Shown here: positions 55,879 through 64,000 of the stretch, one piece after another
How the letters are laid out: each line of letters starts with the position of its first letter
Position numbering within the stretch: the stretch's first letter is position 1
Source of the DNA: an uncultured Flavobacteriaceae bacterium
GTDB taxonomy: Bacteria > Bacteroidota > Bacteroidia > Flavobacteriales > Flavobacteriaceae
Reading direction: 5' to 3'
Length of the DNA stretch: 64,000 nt
Assembly: GCA_905479065.1 (NCBI GenBank)
Contig: CAJQLB010000003.1
Location: 1 to 64,000, forward strand
Notes under the pieces: generated by a model
What the model saw: only the letters and a program-made list of their open reading frames with translations
Database searches by the model: none
Told to the model about the DNA's origin: nothing
Program-made: the position numbers and the translations under genes

Positions 55879-56838
55879 TTAAAAACTATTAATGATTTGA
55901 GTTGCTACACGCAAAGCTTCGGTACCATCGTGAAGTGTTACAATGGGTGTAGTTTGATTATTTATTGCTTCTGCAAAGGTATCTAATTCGTCAAGAATGG
56001 CATTGTTATTATCGACAGTAGGATTATCAAAGTAAATTTGTTTTTTGACACCTTCAGCATTTTGAAGGATCATATCAAAATCACCAGGATTTTCTGGAGC
56101 ATCTTTCATTTTAACCACTTCACATTTTTTTTCTAGAAAGTCCACTGATATGTAAGCATCTTTTTGAAAAAATCGCGTTTTACGCATATTTTTTAATGAA
56201 ATTCTACTTGCTGTTAAATTAGCAACACACCCATTCTCAAATTCAAGCCGTGCGTTTGCTATGTCTGGGGTTTCACTTAAAACAGATACACCACTTGCAG
56301 ACACGTGTTTAACCGTTGATTTAACAACACTCAATATGATATCGATGTCATGAATCATTAAATCTAAAACAACAGGAACATCTGTACCCCTCGGGTTAAA
56401 TTCGGCTAATCGATGCGTCTCAATGAACATCGGACTTTTCAATTGGTGTTTTATGGCTTTAAAAGCAGGATTAAAACGCTCAACATGCCCAACTTGCCCT
56501 TTTAAATTGTAATCAGATAGTAATGATCTAATGTTTTCAGCTTCTTCAACCGTGTTGGTGATTGGTTTCTCGATAAAAATGTGTTTGCCTTTCTTAATGC
56601 TTTTTACAGCGCAGTCATAATGAGAAAGAGTAGGAGTTACAATGTCCACCATATCAACAGCGTCGATAAGGTTATCCATTGACTCAAAGAACTTAAAGCC
56701 AAATTCTGATTCAACTTTTTTGCCATTGTTTTTGTCAGGATCATAAAAACCAACAAGTTCATATTGGTCTGACTGATCGAGGAGTCTTAAATGAATTTTA
56801 CCAAGATGACCAGCACCCAGAACGCCCGCTTTTAACAT
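55879..56838 (-). CDS. Gfo/Idh/MocA-family oxidoreductase
   Basis: A 319-residue NAD(P)-dependent oxidoreductase. The Rossmann loop is LKAGVLGAGHLGKIHL at the very N-terminus, followed by GKHIFIEKPITNTVEEA (catalytic-lysine EKP motif) and DLMIHDIDIIL. The substrate, usually a sugar or sugar-like compound, is unknown. The ATG at 56838 (MLKAGVLG) is preferred to a TTG six codons upstream. It is the first gene of the run down to miaA. Confidence 0.9.
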   Translation of the reverse strand: MLKAGVLGAGHLGKIHLRLLDQSDQYELVGFYDPDKNNGKKVESEFGFKFFESMDNLIDAVDMVDIVTPTLSHYDCAVKSIKKGKHIFIEKPITNTVEEAENIRSLLSDYNLKGQVGHVERFNPAFKAIKHQLKSPMFIETHRLAEFNPRGTDVPVVLDLMIHDIDIILSVVKSTVKHVSASGVSVLSETPDIANARLEFENGCVANLTASRISLKNMRKTRFFQKDAYISVDFLEKKCEVVKMKDAPENPGDFDMILQNAEGVKKQIYFDNPTVDNNNAILDELDTFAEAINNQTTPIVTLHDGTEALRVATQIINSF

Positions 56839-56957
56839 AAATATAATTTTAGACAAAAATAGCTTTTTTGAGACAAAAAAAAGAAAAAGAAAATGGGAAA
56901 AACCGTTTGAACTTTATGATGATTCGTTTATTTTTAGTTTTTATAAATACACAGTTT

Positions 56958-57599
56958 TTGAAGGACACATTTAAGCACCAAGGATTGAGAAAGCAGCTTG
57001 TTAGTATTTTAAAAAACAAGGGGATAAATGATAAATTTGTACTTGATGCAATTCAAAATATTCCACGACACCTTTTTATGGATTCAAGTTTTTTGGATCA
57101 CGCGTATCAGGATAAAGCTTTCCCAATTGGTGCAGATCAAACCATTTCACAACCGTATACGGTCGCTTTTCAGACAGAACTTTTAAAAGTAAATAAAGGA
57201 AATAAAATACTCGAGATAGGCACAGGTAGCGGATACCAATCTGCAGTTCTTTGTGAGTTGGGAGCCAGGGTGTACAGTATTGAAAGACAATTGGAGTTAT
57301 TTAAAAAAACCAAACTTTTTTTACCCAAACTAGGCTATCGCCCAAAACAACTTATTTTTGGTGATGGTTATAAAGGCTTAACTGAACAGGCACCCTTTGA
57401 CGGTATTATCGTGACTGCAGGTGCTCCATTTGTACCCAAACCACTATTGAGCCAACTAAGACTGGGTGGCCGTTTGGTGATTCCTGTAGGAGATAAGGTT
57501 CAGGTTATGACTTTAATAATTCGAAAAGGTGTTAAGCAATTTGAAAAACATGAATTTGGAGATTTTAGATTTGTTCCTTTATTAGAAGATAAAAATTAA
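56958..57599 (+). CDS. pcm: Protein-L-isoaspartate O-methyltransferase (probable TTG start)
   Basis: It methylates isoaspartyl residues in aged proteins, starting their repair. The fold has ISQPYTVAFQTELL, the AdoMet loop ILEIGTGSGYQSAVL and FDGIIVTAGAPFVPKPLLSQLRLGGRLVIPVG. The family N-terminus MKDTFKHQGLRKQLV begins here at a TTG (56958), giving 213 residues, the usual length. In-frame ATGs at 56916 and 56919 would add a hydrophobic tail (MMIRLFLVFINTQF) not usual in the family; they are the main alternative. Confidence 0.93.
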   Translation: MKDTFKHQGLRKQLVSILKNKGINDKFVLDAIQNIPRHLFMDSSFLDHAYQDKAFPIGADQTISQPYTVAFQTELLKVNKGNKILEIGTGSGYQSAVLCELGARVYSIERQLELFKKTKLFLPKLGYRPKQLIFGDGYKGLTEQAPFDGIIVTAGAPFVPKPLLSQLRLGGRLVIPVGDKVQVMTLIIRKGVKQFEKHEFGDFRFVPLLEDKN

Positions 57600-57721
57600 G
57601 TTATTTGTTTATGTTTGATTTTCACAGATGCTAGTTTGCAGTGTAGCTAAAAAAGATTTTATTGTCCTGTTAATACTGTATCTATTTGAAAATAGTGTAC
57701 TAAAAAAGAATACTTATCAAT

Positions 57722-57754
57722 AAAAAACCCTTCAAATAATTTGAAGGGTTTTTT
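57722..57754 (-). terminator. Rho-independent terminator, probably bidirectional
   Basis: aaaaaacccttcaa (57722-57735) pairs perfectly with ttgaagggtttttt (57741-57754) around a 5-base loop, with A/T runs on both sides. It lies between the convergent pcm and exported-protein genes and can serve both. Confidence 0.9.
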
Positions 57755-57773
57755 ATTGATATTTTTAAATGTA

Positions 57774-58514
57774 TTAATTAACCCAAAGTAATGTTTTCCT
57801 TATGATTGTATAACCAAAGCCATCAGGTAAAATTTCATTCATTTTAGATTTTGAAGCCATTTTTTGATAGGTATTGTCATCCTTGTATGAAAGATACGCC
57901 ATCGCATCCAATAAAGTTGAAAATCCATCACGCGTGAATATTGATGCTTTACTGGCAGTGCCCTTTGGATGTATTCTTGTATGAACCCCCCAACTATCTA
58001 ATTTCGTGTTCTTTTGCATTGAAATATGAATGTCACGATAAATGTTTTTATTCTCATTTACAAAATCAGCAACACTATTTGGTCTACCATAATTAAATAT
58101 GGTAAAATTTGTATCATTACCATCAATAGAACTTTCGTTTTGATACCATCTGATGGCTTTCACCTCGCGAATATTTTCAGTACTAATATCTTCTGCAGAG
58201 ACACCTAAAATACTGGTGTCCCAATTTGCTTGACTGGAGAATGCTTGTTCTAAGTCTTTAAAGGTATTCACAATAAGGTAATTAGCGTCAGAATTATTTT
58301 CGTTTAGTCCTATATTTTTCATCAAACCCCAACCGGTCATGTTTCCTTTTTTAATTTCCTCTTTAGCTACTTTTGACCAATAATCTATTTCAAGACGTTC
58401 AAATGTCTCTTGGTTTTCTGGCGCTACATTAATATACATGTGCATTGATACTGTTTTTTGAGCCATTGTTATCATTGCACTTAATAAGAAAATGGTTGTT
58501 AATAATTTTTTCAT
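57774..58514 (-). CDS. Exported protein with two diverged copies of a dimeric alpha/beta-barrel-like domain
   Basis: A 246-residue exported protein (signal peptide to about MAQ, residue 19). Its halves look like diverged copies: F.R.E.D.W.K with GWGLMKNI and an alanine-anchored helix (about 22-130) recurs as F.N.N.K.YRD with SWGVHTRI and FSTLLDAMAYLSY (about 132-246). The pattern resembles ABM/NIPSNAP-like ferredoxin folds. I know of no function. It is monocistronic, between a strong terminator and a 317-base upstream spacer. Confidence 0.5.
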   Translation of the reverse strand: MKKLLTTIFLLSAMITMAQKTVSMHMYINVAPENQETFERLEIDYWSKVAKEEIKKGNMTGWGLMKNIGLNENNSDANYLIVNTFKDLEQAFSSQANWDTSILGVSAEDISTENIREVKAIRWYQNESSIDGNDTNFTIFNYGRPNSVADFVNENKNIYRDIHISMQKNTKLDSWGVHTRIHPKGTASKASIFTRDGFSTLLDAMAYLSYKDDNTYQKMASKSKMNEILPDGFGYTIIRKTLLWVN

Positions 58515-58831
58515 TGGTTGTTGTTTTTAAGGTTATAATTCAAATATATGTCATTTATTGTTAAATGCAATTAATAATATAAATAATATAGACATGATAA
58601 CATATCATACATTCGGAAATAAAATGGGAGGACTGTATCTAATTTATTGTAGGTTGGATTAAGTTACGGTATTTTATAATTTCACCCTTGCTACTATTTT
58701 GAACCTTTTTGCGGAGTAGGTGTCATTACTCATTTTTACCGTATAAATGGATGCCAAATGATATTTAAGAGGGATACACTTGTTAATCAATGACCGTATT
58801 TTTAGATACTTTTATATTTAAACAATAAGTG
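58515..58831. other. Intergenic spacer of 317 bases, no gene seen
   Basis: AT-rich spacer between the exported-protein gene and the large BNR protein gene. It contains a 6-bp inverted repeat (atgata-aca-tatcat, about 58594-58608) and no open frame, tRNA or strong terminator that I can support. Confidence 0.6.
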
Positions 58832-61800
58832 TTATTTGAATTCTAATGGTTTTTTTAAGAGCTTATTTATTGTTGGAACCTCTGTTTCCAAGAGATTTTT
58901 TAATTGACCAAGATTTTTATCCAGTTCAATGGATAGCTCTTCAAATACCTCATAGGCACCATCGGTTGGTTTTGCATCGCCGTTTTCTACGCTTCGTCTT
59001 AAGGACGCAAGTCTATTATTTAATTTTATAGGAAAATTTAATGGATCTTGTCCTGACTGATTTTTAACTTGGTAAAGGGTTTCTTCTATAGTTGAAATTT
59101 TTTCAACAAAAGGTATAATCGTTTTTTTGTAAGCTGAGGTAGAAACGTAATCAGCTTTTTTAATTTGAGACTTTATGAGTCTGATTGTTATGACAGCTTG
59201 GTTGGCATCGCTTGTTTTATTCATTATTTTTGATGCTAAAGTAAATTGTTCTTGCAAATCAGCTTCGGTGATGTCTTCTAAATTTGGGTTAATATGAATA
59301 TCAAAATCATAAGTTTGTGTATAATCACCGGCAGTCATTTTTACTTTATAATTACCCGGCGGAGCTTTTGGCCCTCGTTTAGGTTGAGCACTCCAAATAA
59401 TCATGCCATCGAAGGTGGTTGCACCTGGATAACGTAAATCCCATGTGAAATTATTTAAGCCTTTAGCAGTAGTCGGTTTTGATGAGCCGCCTCGTCGCCA
59501 CCAAGGAACATTAGGGTCGGGTTGGTACTCAGGTTTATCTCCGATGTGAGTTGATATTATACGGTTGTTTCTATCTAATATTTCAAATGTGACCTTATCA
59601 AATTCTTTTTCTAAATAATATTGAATTTTTGCATCATAAACACCTCGTATAGCATCTGCTGGCTCAAAAAGAAAAACAGATTTATTGGATATAGATTGCT
59701 GATATTGACGTATCGGTTGAATATCATCAAGAATCCAAAATCCACGTCCATGTGTTCCGATTACAATATCATTATCTTTAATCACCAAGTCTCTTACAGG
59801 AGTATCAGGTAGATTCAACTGAATTTTTTGCCATTTTTGACCATCATTAATTGAGAAATAAACCCCGTGTTCTGTAGCTAAAAACAATAAACCTGGTCGA
59901 ACAGGATCTTCTCTTATGGCTCGTGCAAAATGCCCTTCAGCAATACCATTAATGATTTTTGTCCATGTTTTTCCGTAGTCATGAGTTTTAAAAACATACG
60001 GAGCTCTGTCATCAACTTGATAGCGGTTTGCTGCGAGGTATAAAGTACCTGGTTTGTGTCGAGATTCGTCAATAATACTAATTCTAGAAAATTTTGGTAG
60101 TTCTTTTGGAGTAATATCTTCCCAGGTTTCTCCACCGTTTCGAGTAATGTGCATTTTTCCATCATCTGATCCTGCCCATATTGTTTTGATATCATGATTT
60201 GACGGTGCAAGAGCAAAAACAGTAGCGTAAATTTCAGGGCCATTCATGTCCATGGTGATTACCCCTCCAGTTTTTCCTAATGTTGATGGGTCAGCATAGG
60301 TTAAATCAGGACTAATTCGCTCCCAAGTTTGACCGTCATTGCGTGTTTTCCACACATGTTGAGAACAGGTGTACATGACATTATCGTCTTGTGGGGCAAA
60401 CATAATTGGAAATGTCCATTGCCAGCGCTCAGGAAGGGCACTCGCTGGTTCTCCTGAAAAAAAGCGAGGATAAACTTGAATATCTCTAATTTGTCCAGTA
60501 TTTCGATTGTAACGTGTTAGGAGAGCACCTTGGCTACCAGCATAGAAAACATCAGGCTTACTGGGGTGTTGTGTAATCCAACCACTCTCACCACCACCAA
60601 CAGAATAATACCAACCATGGTTAGGTCCTCTTCCTTGTTTATGACCCCATCCATCACTTGGAACAGCAACAGTACTATTATCTTGTTGTGCACCAGCAAC
60701 ATGATACGGTATATCTGAAGTTGTCATGACATGGTACAATTGAGTGGTCACATAATCTTGTTCTGTCCAACTTTCACCTCCATTAATAGTGATATTTCCT
60801 CCTCCATCATTCGCATTTATCATACGTTTTGGATTGTTAGGGTCAATCCATAAATCATGGTTATCTCCATGGGGTACTTTTATCGTGATATCAAAAGTTC
60901 TACCACCGTCCAAGGACTTGTATAGCCCTGTATTTAAACCATAAACAATGTTTTTATCTAGTGGGTCTGCATAAATTCGAGAATAATAAAATGCTCGTTG
61001 TCTCAATTTACGTTCATCATTGGTACGTATCCATGTTTTACCAGCATCATCAGAACGGAATACACCGCCCTCGTTGGCTTCAATGATAGCCCAAACTCTA
61101 TTAGAGTCAGCAGGTGAAACGGTAACTCCAATTTTACCTATCGGTCCTTTTGGCATACCTGCATTGCCTGTTAAATTGGCCCATGTACCACCACCATCCA
61201 CACTTTTCCAAAGTTTACAATCTGGTCCTCCTCCCCACATTTTCCATGCTTTCCGTTGTACTTGCCAAGTACTTGCATACAAAACTTTTGGATTATTACG
61301 GTCAATAATTAAATCTACAGCACCGGCTTTTTCACTTACAAAAAGAGTTTTTTCCCAAGTATTTCCACCATCTGTACTTTTGAAGACACCACGCTCAGAA
61401 TTATCCCCGTAAGGATGACCCAATGCGGCAACATAGACGATGTCAGGGTTGGTAGGATGTACTCGAATTCGAGCAATTGCTTGTGTTTCCTCTAATCCTA
61501 AATGGCGCCAAGTTTTTCCGCCATCAACTGTTTTGTATACACCATCGCCTTGAGTGATACTACCTCTCAATTGAACTTCTCCCATTCCGATGTAAACAAT
61601 GTCAGGGTTCGTTTCAGCAACTGCAACAGCTCCAACAGATGAACTTGTAATTTGGCCATCAGTCACGGGAAACCATTCAGTACCACCGTCAACAGTTTTC
61701 CAAAGACCGCCACCTGTTGCTCCAAAATAATACTCATTTGTTCTTCCAGGACTTCCTGCTGCTCCAAGAGAACGACCACCACGATAAGGACCTATATTTC

Positions 61801-61924
61801 GCCACTCTAGTTGTTGGTAAAAATCTGTAGGTATAGAAGATTCTTCGAGAGTGACTTGACTAATTATGACATTAAAACTAGCGATTAATAACGTTAAACA
61901 AATAGATTTCAAATTGTAGTGCAT
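58832..61924 (-). CDS. Large exported BNR-repeat (VPS10/sortilin-like) protein
   Basis: A 1030-residue exported protein with a signal peptide to about residue 22. Residues about 35-760 form one or two beta-propellers with about eleven BNR/Asp-box motifs (for example VDGGKTWRHL, TDGGNTWEKT, NGGETWEDIT, HDYGKTWTKI), similar to VPS10/sortilin-type glycosyl-hydrolase-labelled proteins of Bacteroidota. A beta-sandwich (about 790-900; NNFTWDLRYPGATTFDGMI) and a helical tail follow. There is no T9SS tail. Glycosidase activity is often assumed for such proteins but no catalytic residues are evident; ligand binding is as likely. Confidence 0.85.
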   Translation of the reverse strand: MHYNLKSICLTLLIASFNVIISQVTLEESSIPTDFYQQLEWRNIGPYRGGRSLGAAGSPGRTNEYYFGATGGGLWKTVDGGTEWFPVTDGQITSSSVGAVAVAETNPDIVYIGMGEVQLRGSITQGDGVYKTVDGGKTWRHLGLEETQAIARIRVHPTNPDIVYVAALGHPYGDNSERGVFKSTDGGNTWEKTLFVSEKAGAVDLIIDRNNPKVLYASTWQVQRKAWKMWGGGPDCKLWKSVDGGGTWANLTGNAGMPKGPIGKIGVTVSPADSNRVWAIIEANEGGVFRSDDAGKTWIRTNDERKLRQRAFYYSRIYADPLDKNIVYGLNTGLYKSLDGGRTFDITIKVPHGDNHDLWIDPNNPKRMINANDGGGNITINGGESWTEQDYVTTQLYHVMTTSDIPYHVAGAQQDNSTVAVPSDGWGHKQGRGPNHGWYYSVGGGESGWITQHPSKPDVFYAGSQGALLTRYNRNTGQIRDIQVYPRFFSGEPASALPERWQWTFPIMFAPQDDNVMYTCSQHVWKTRNDGQTWERISPDLTYADPSTLGKTGGVITMDMNGPEIYATVFALAPSNHDIKTIWAGSDDGKMHITRNGGETWEDITPKELPKFSRISIIDESRHKPGTLYLAANRYQVDDRAPYVFKTHDYGKTWTKIINGIAEGHFARAIREDPVRPGLLFLATEHGVYFSINDGQKWQKIQLNLPDTPVRDLVIKDNDIVIGTHGRGFWILDDIQPIRQYQQSISNKSVFLFEPADAIRGVYDAKIQYYLEKEFDKVTFEILDRNNRIISTHIGDKPEYQPDPNVPWWRRGGSSKPTTAKGLNNFTWDLRYPGATTFDGMIIWSAQPKRGPKAPPGNYKVKMTAGDYTQTYDFDIHINPNLEDITEADLQEQFTLASKIMNKTSDANQAVITIRLIKSQIKKADYVSTSAYKKTIIPFVEKISTIEETLYQVKNQSGQDPLNFPIKLNNRLASLRRSVENGDAKPTDGAYEVFEELSIELDKNLGQLKNLLETEVPTINKLLKKPLEFK

Positions 61925-62001
61925 GATAGATAATGTTACTTAGAGATATTACTTTGAACTAAAAATACCAAAATATTTGTTTAAATGGGAGGTAGGCTGT
62001 G

Positions 62002-62505
62002 TTAATTTAATAAACATCTAACCATTTTAAAATCATCCATGATATATCCATTTCCGATGTCAATTACGAGCGATTCAGATTTTTTAAATCCTGATAACTC
62101 ATAAAACCTAATAGAATGAATATTATTTTTATTAACCGTTAAGTAAATAGTTTCGCAATTTGCTTGAAATGCAAATGAAACAATAAAGTCAATCGTAATT
62201 TTTCCATATCCTTTTCCTCTAAAGTCTTTTAGGATGTAAACTTTACTTAAAAATAATTGAGAATGTTCTTGTCGTATAGAAAAATATCCAATTAATAAGG
62301 TGGCAAAATATATTCCATAATAGTGGAAATGTTTTTTAGATATTTGTTCATCAATTGCTTCTTCTGACTGAAATTTATCAAGCATGTAGGTAACTTGATT
62401 GGCTCCAATAATTGGAATGTAATGTTCACTCCAAATGGATGTTGCTAGTTTGGAAACTTCGAGAATATTAGTTTGATGTAATATTTTTTTTATTTCTATC
62501 ATCAA
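62002..62505 (-). CDS. GNAT-family N-acetyltransferase
   Basis: A 167-residue acetyltransferase with acetyl-CoA loop VYILKDFRGKGYGKITIDFIV (about 90-110) and NKNNIHSIRFYELSGFKK near the C-terminus, as in diamine and ribosomal-protein acetyltransferases. The substrate is unknown. It begins 3 bases after the LETM1-related gene stop, so the two are co-transcribed. Confidence 0.85.
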   Translation of the reverse strand: MMIEIKKILHQTNILEVSKLATSIWSEHYIPIIGANQVTYMLDKFQSEEAIDEQISKKHFHYYGIYFATLLIGYFSIRQEHSQLFLSKVYILKDFRGKGYGKITIDFIVSFAFQANCETIYLTVNKNNIHSIRFYELSGFKKSESLVIDIGNGYIMDDFKMVRCLLN

Positions 62506-62508
62506 TTA

Positions 62509-63681
62509 TTAGTTTTCTATACGATTATCATCAAACGCCGAGGGTAAAAGTTTTGGAATGATTTTTATAAACAAAGGAAGTAATAAGGCGCCTCCGGGTA
62601 ACAAAAAGATTGCTAAGCTCGGTATTGTTTTAATAATATCAAGAAGTTGTTCTTGTAAACGCTTAGTTTCATCACGGGTTAAATCTCTCACTGTAGATTG
62701 ACTGATAAGTATCATCAGTTCTTTACTCTGTCGAAACTCTTTTTGAAGTCTTGTTTTATTTCGTGACACTAATTTATTCACCAATTTACTTGAATTGGTA
62801 TAAAAATTTTCTACAATATTTCTAGAACTTAGTAGATCAATATTATTTTTGTTGATACTGTAAAAGGTGTTAACTGAGTTTATTGAACGTTTAATGGTGG
62901 TTTTAGGGAGACACAGTTTACTTCCTAAATCAACTAAAAAATGACGTTCTTTTTTATCAATGACTCTATCACTCCATGTGGCCATACAAGCAATATCAAA
63001 CAAATACCATTTTTCATTTAAAGTCACTATGTTTTTAACAGCCTCTTTTTGACTTATGTGAGCGTTGTTTTGAAATCGCATGGATAACTTTAAAAGCGTT
63101 ATGAGGCTTTGGTCATAAGTTGTTTTATTTATTTTTGAATTGAGTACCTCTAGCACATTTTTCTCAATAGATGCTTCTAAATTTTGGATGTAGCTCAAGG
63201 AAATGGAATTGTGCAAAAGAAATTCTTTATAGGCCAGTATGTCTACATAAAGAAGAGCATTTATGACAAAATAATTAAAATTTTTTATTAAAATATTATC
63301 ATCTATTTGAATTCGTTTATGTAATATTTTTTCTAATAAGCTATAGTCTTCTTTGCTATTGAAGATGAAATTAAAAAAGGAGAATTTGTAAACATTAATA
63401 TTTTTATAAAAAGTAATAATACTCTCTAAAAAAGGAATGTTACTGTTCGAATTATTATGGGTAAAGTAAAGTGATAAAAATAAGTTTATTTTACATATTT
63501 CATCATCAGATAATTGTTTAGAATCAATGAAATTAGCCACCGTATTTTTGTTATTACCATAGATAAAACCAGTGGTTCTTAAATTTTCATAGAATGATTG
63601 CTCTGATTGATTCAGAAGTTCTTGATCGTCTGATAATATGTTCAACAGTTTTGCAATCCAACCGCGAGCTGAAGGATTCAT
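62509..63681 (-). CDS. LETM1-related protein
   Basis: A 390-residue mostly helical protein. The C-terminus ends in a short hydrophobic, proline/leucine-rich LETM1-like segment (IFLLPGGALLLPLFIKIIPKLLPSAF), resembling the start of mitochondrial LETM1. Flavobacterial homologues are called LETM1-related biofilm-associated protein; that name is from memory. The central part (about 200-260) resembles a TerB-like helical fold (WSDRVIDKKERHFL), which is inference. It is first of two genes with the GNAT downstream. Confidence 0.65.
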   Translation of the reverse strand: MNPSARGWIAKLLNILSDDQELLNQSEQSFYENLRTTGFIYGNNKNTVANFIDSKQLSDDEICKINLFLSLYFTHNNSNSNIPFLESIITFYKNINVYKFSFFNFIFNSKEDYSLLEKILHKRIQIDDNILIKNFNYFVINALLYVDILAYKEFLLHNSISLSYIQNLEASIEKNVLEVLNSKINKTTYDQSLITLLKLSMRFQNNAHISQKEAVKNIVTLNEKWYLFDIACMATWSDRVIDKKERHFLVDLGSKLCLPKTTIKRSINSVNTFYSINKNNIDLLSSRNIVENFYTNSSKLVNKLVSRNKTRLQKEFRQSKELMILISQSTVRDLTRDETKRLQEQLLDIIKTIPSLAIFLLPGGALLLPLFIKIIPKLLPSAFDDNRIEN

Positions 63682-63794
63682 ATATTATTTTTATTAAAAA
63701 ATATAAAATACATTATTGCAAATGAGTGACATCTTACTATCCATATCAACCATGAGACAGTAATTCATAAAACTTAACGGGTGTTGATCTCAAT

Positions 63795-64000
63795 TTATTG
63801 AATGATTCCTCCGCAACTTATACGACTTCCCGCTGCTCCTGATGGTTGGGATTTAAAGTCGTCAGTTCCTTGATGTACAATAATTGATTTGCCAATAATG
63901 TCTTTCGAGTCATCTCCGCAACCAATACACCATTCTTTGGTCAAAAATGTCACTGTACCAATACCATTTGAATCTGCTGAAAAGTTACCAATGTCACCTT
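63795..64000 (-). CDS. sodC: Cu/Zn superoxide dismutase, C-terminal part only
   Basis: The last 68 codons of a superoxide dismutase are visible; the N-terminal half lies beyond the window. Conserved features are GDIGNFSADSNG, the copper-ligand histidine in IIVHQGTDDF, and SGAAGSRISCGGII with the guiding arginine and disulfide cysteine. It converts superoxide to hydrogen peroxide and oxygen, usually in the periplasm. A second cysteine pair (EWCIGCGDD) is typical of the Bacteroidota form. Confidence 0.92.
   Translation of the reverse strand, partial: GDIGNFSADSNGIGTVTFLTKEWCIGCGDDSKDIIGKSIIVHQGTDDFKSQPSGAAGSRISCGGIIQ

Noticed and set aside
61020-61412. 130-codon plus-strand frame inside the BNR protein gene
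   Set aside because: It lies antisense to well-supported coding sequence with Asp-box motifs; its proline/serine-rich translation is a mirror of glycine/threonine-rich codons.

Overview
This is an AT-rich chromosomal segment of a Bacteroidota bacterium, almost certainly a (probably marine) member of the Flavobacteriaceae. The evidence is the TAnnTTTG-type promoters, two secreted proteins with type IX secretion (T9SS) sorting tails, a TonB receptor/DUF4249 pair, a monomeric isocitrate dehydrogenase, a Bacteroidota-type omega-like subunit, and several small families typical of Flavobacteriia (DUF6095, DUF6913, DUF4835/PorD-like, LETM1-related). Gene density is very high, genes often overlap by 1-14 bases, and most of the content is core chromosome. 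No CRISPR array, prophage, insertion sequence, tRNA or recognisable defence system is visible.

Layout. 1-70: the 3' end of a 5S rRNA and its terminator, so an rRNA operon lies just upstream. 126-6685 (minus): small membrane protein, murQ, DUF4249 lipoprotein plus TonB-dependent receptor, monomeric icd. 6686-7660: the only long gene-poor gap. 7661-13634 (minus): rplS, trmD, a DUF3050 heme-oxygenase-fold protein, a coiled-coil membrane protein, an extended GAPDH and a Do-type periplasmic protease. 13766-16960 (plus): dapF, GNAT, mltG and a lysozyme-fold protein, a cell-wall cluster. 16961-21054 (minus): dnaA, phosphotyrosine phosphatase, a secreted sugar dehydrogenase and an RsmI-like methyltransferase. 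21257-26663: thioesterase, YigZ-like protein, transporter, HAD, ribD, then GNAT, prmC and a LOG-type protein. 26660-32079 (minus): beta-mannosidase, CutC-family protein and beta-hexosaminidase, a small glycan-degradation operon. 32139-37255: ligA, a membrane protein, a two-gene split 5'-nucleotidase, DUF6913.

37256-44062 (plus) is a housekeeping run: dapA, bamD, omega-like, coaBC, porD-like, recN, fabI. 44277-51116 (plus) holds a T9SS-secreted repeat protein, a glycosyltransferase, a YbbR-domain protein, coaE and a two-component system. 51155-56838 (minus) holds miaA, a voltage-gated-type K+ channel with a zinc-ribbon tail, a DnaQ/GIY-YIG fusion, a YggS-like protein, 3-hydroxyacyl-CoA dehydrogenase and a Gfo/Idh oxidoreductase. 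Then come pcm (plus), an exported duplicated-domain protein, a large BNR/sortilin-like protein, a GNAT, a LETM1-related protein and the C-terminal part of a Cu/Zn superoxide dismutase cut by the window end.

No clearly new multigene system was found. The most useful leads are: phased GTTAA half-sites upstream of both the Do protease gene and the two-component system, suggesting an envelope-stress circuit; several genes whose -7 box lies 4-6 bases from the start codon, suggesting leaderless mRNAs; the unexplained interval at 6.7-7.6 kb with a 22-base perfect palindrome; the K+ channel with a zinc ribbon; the DnaQ/GIY-YIG fusion; and an exported protein made of two diverged copies of one domain.
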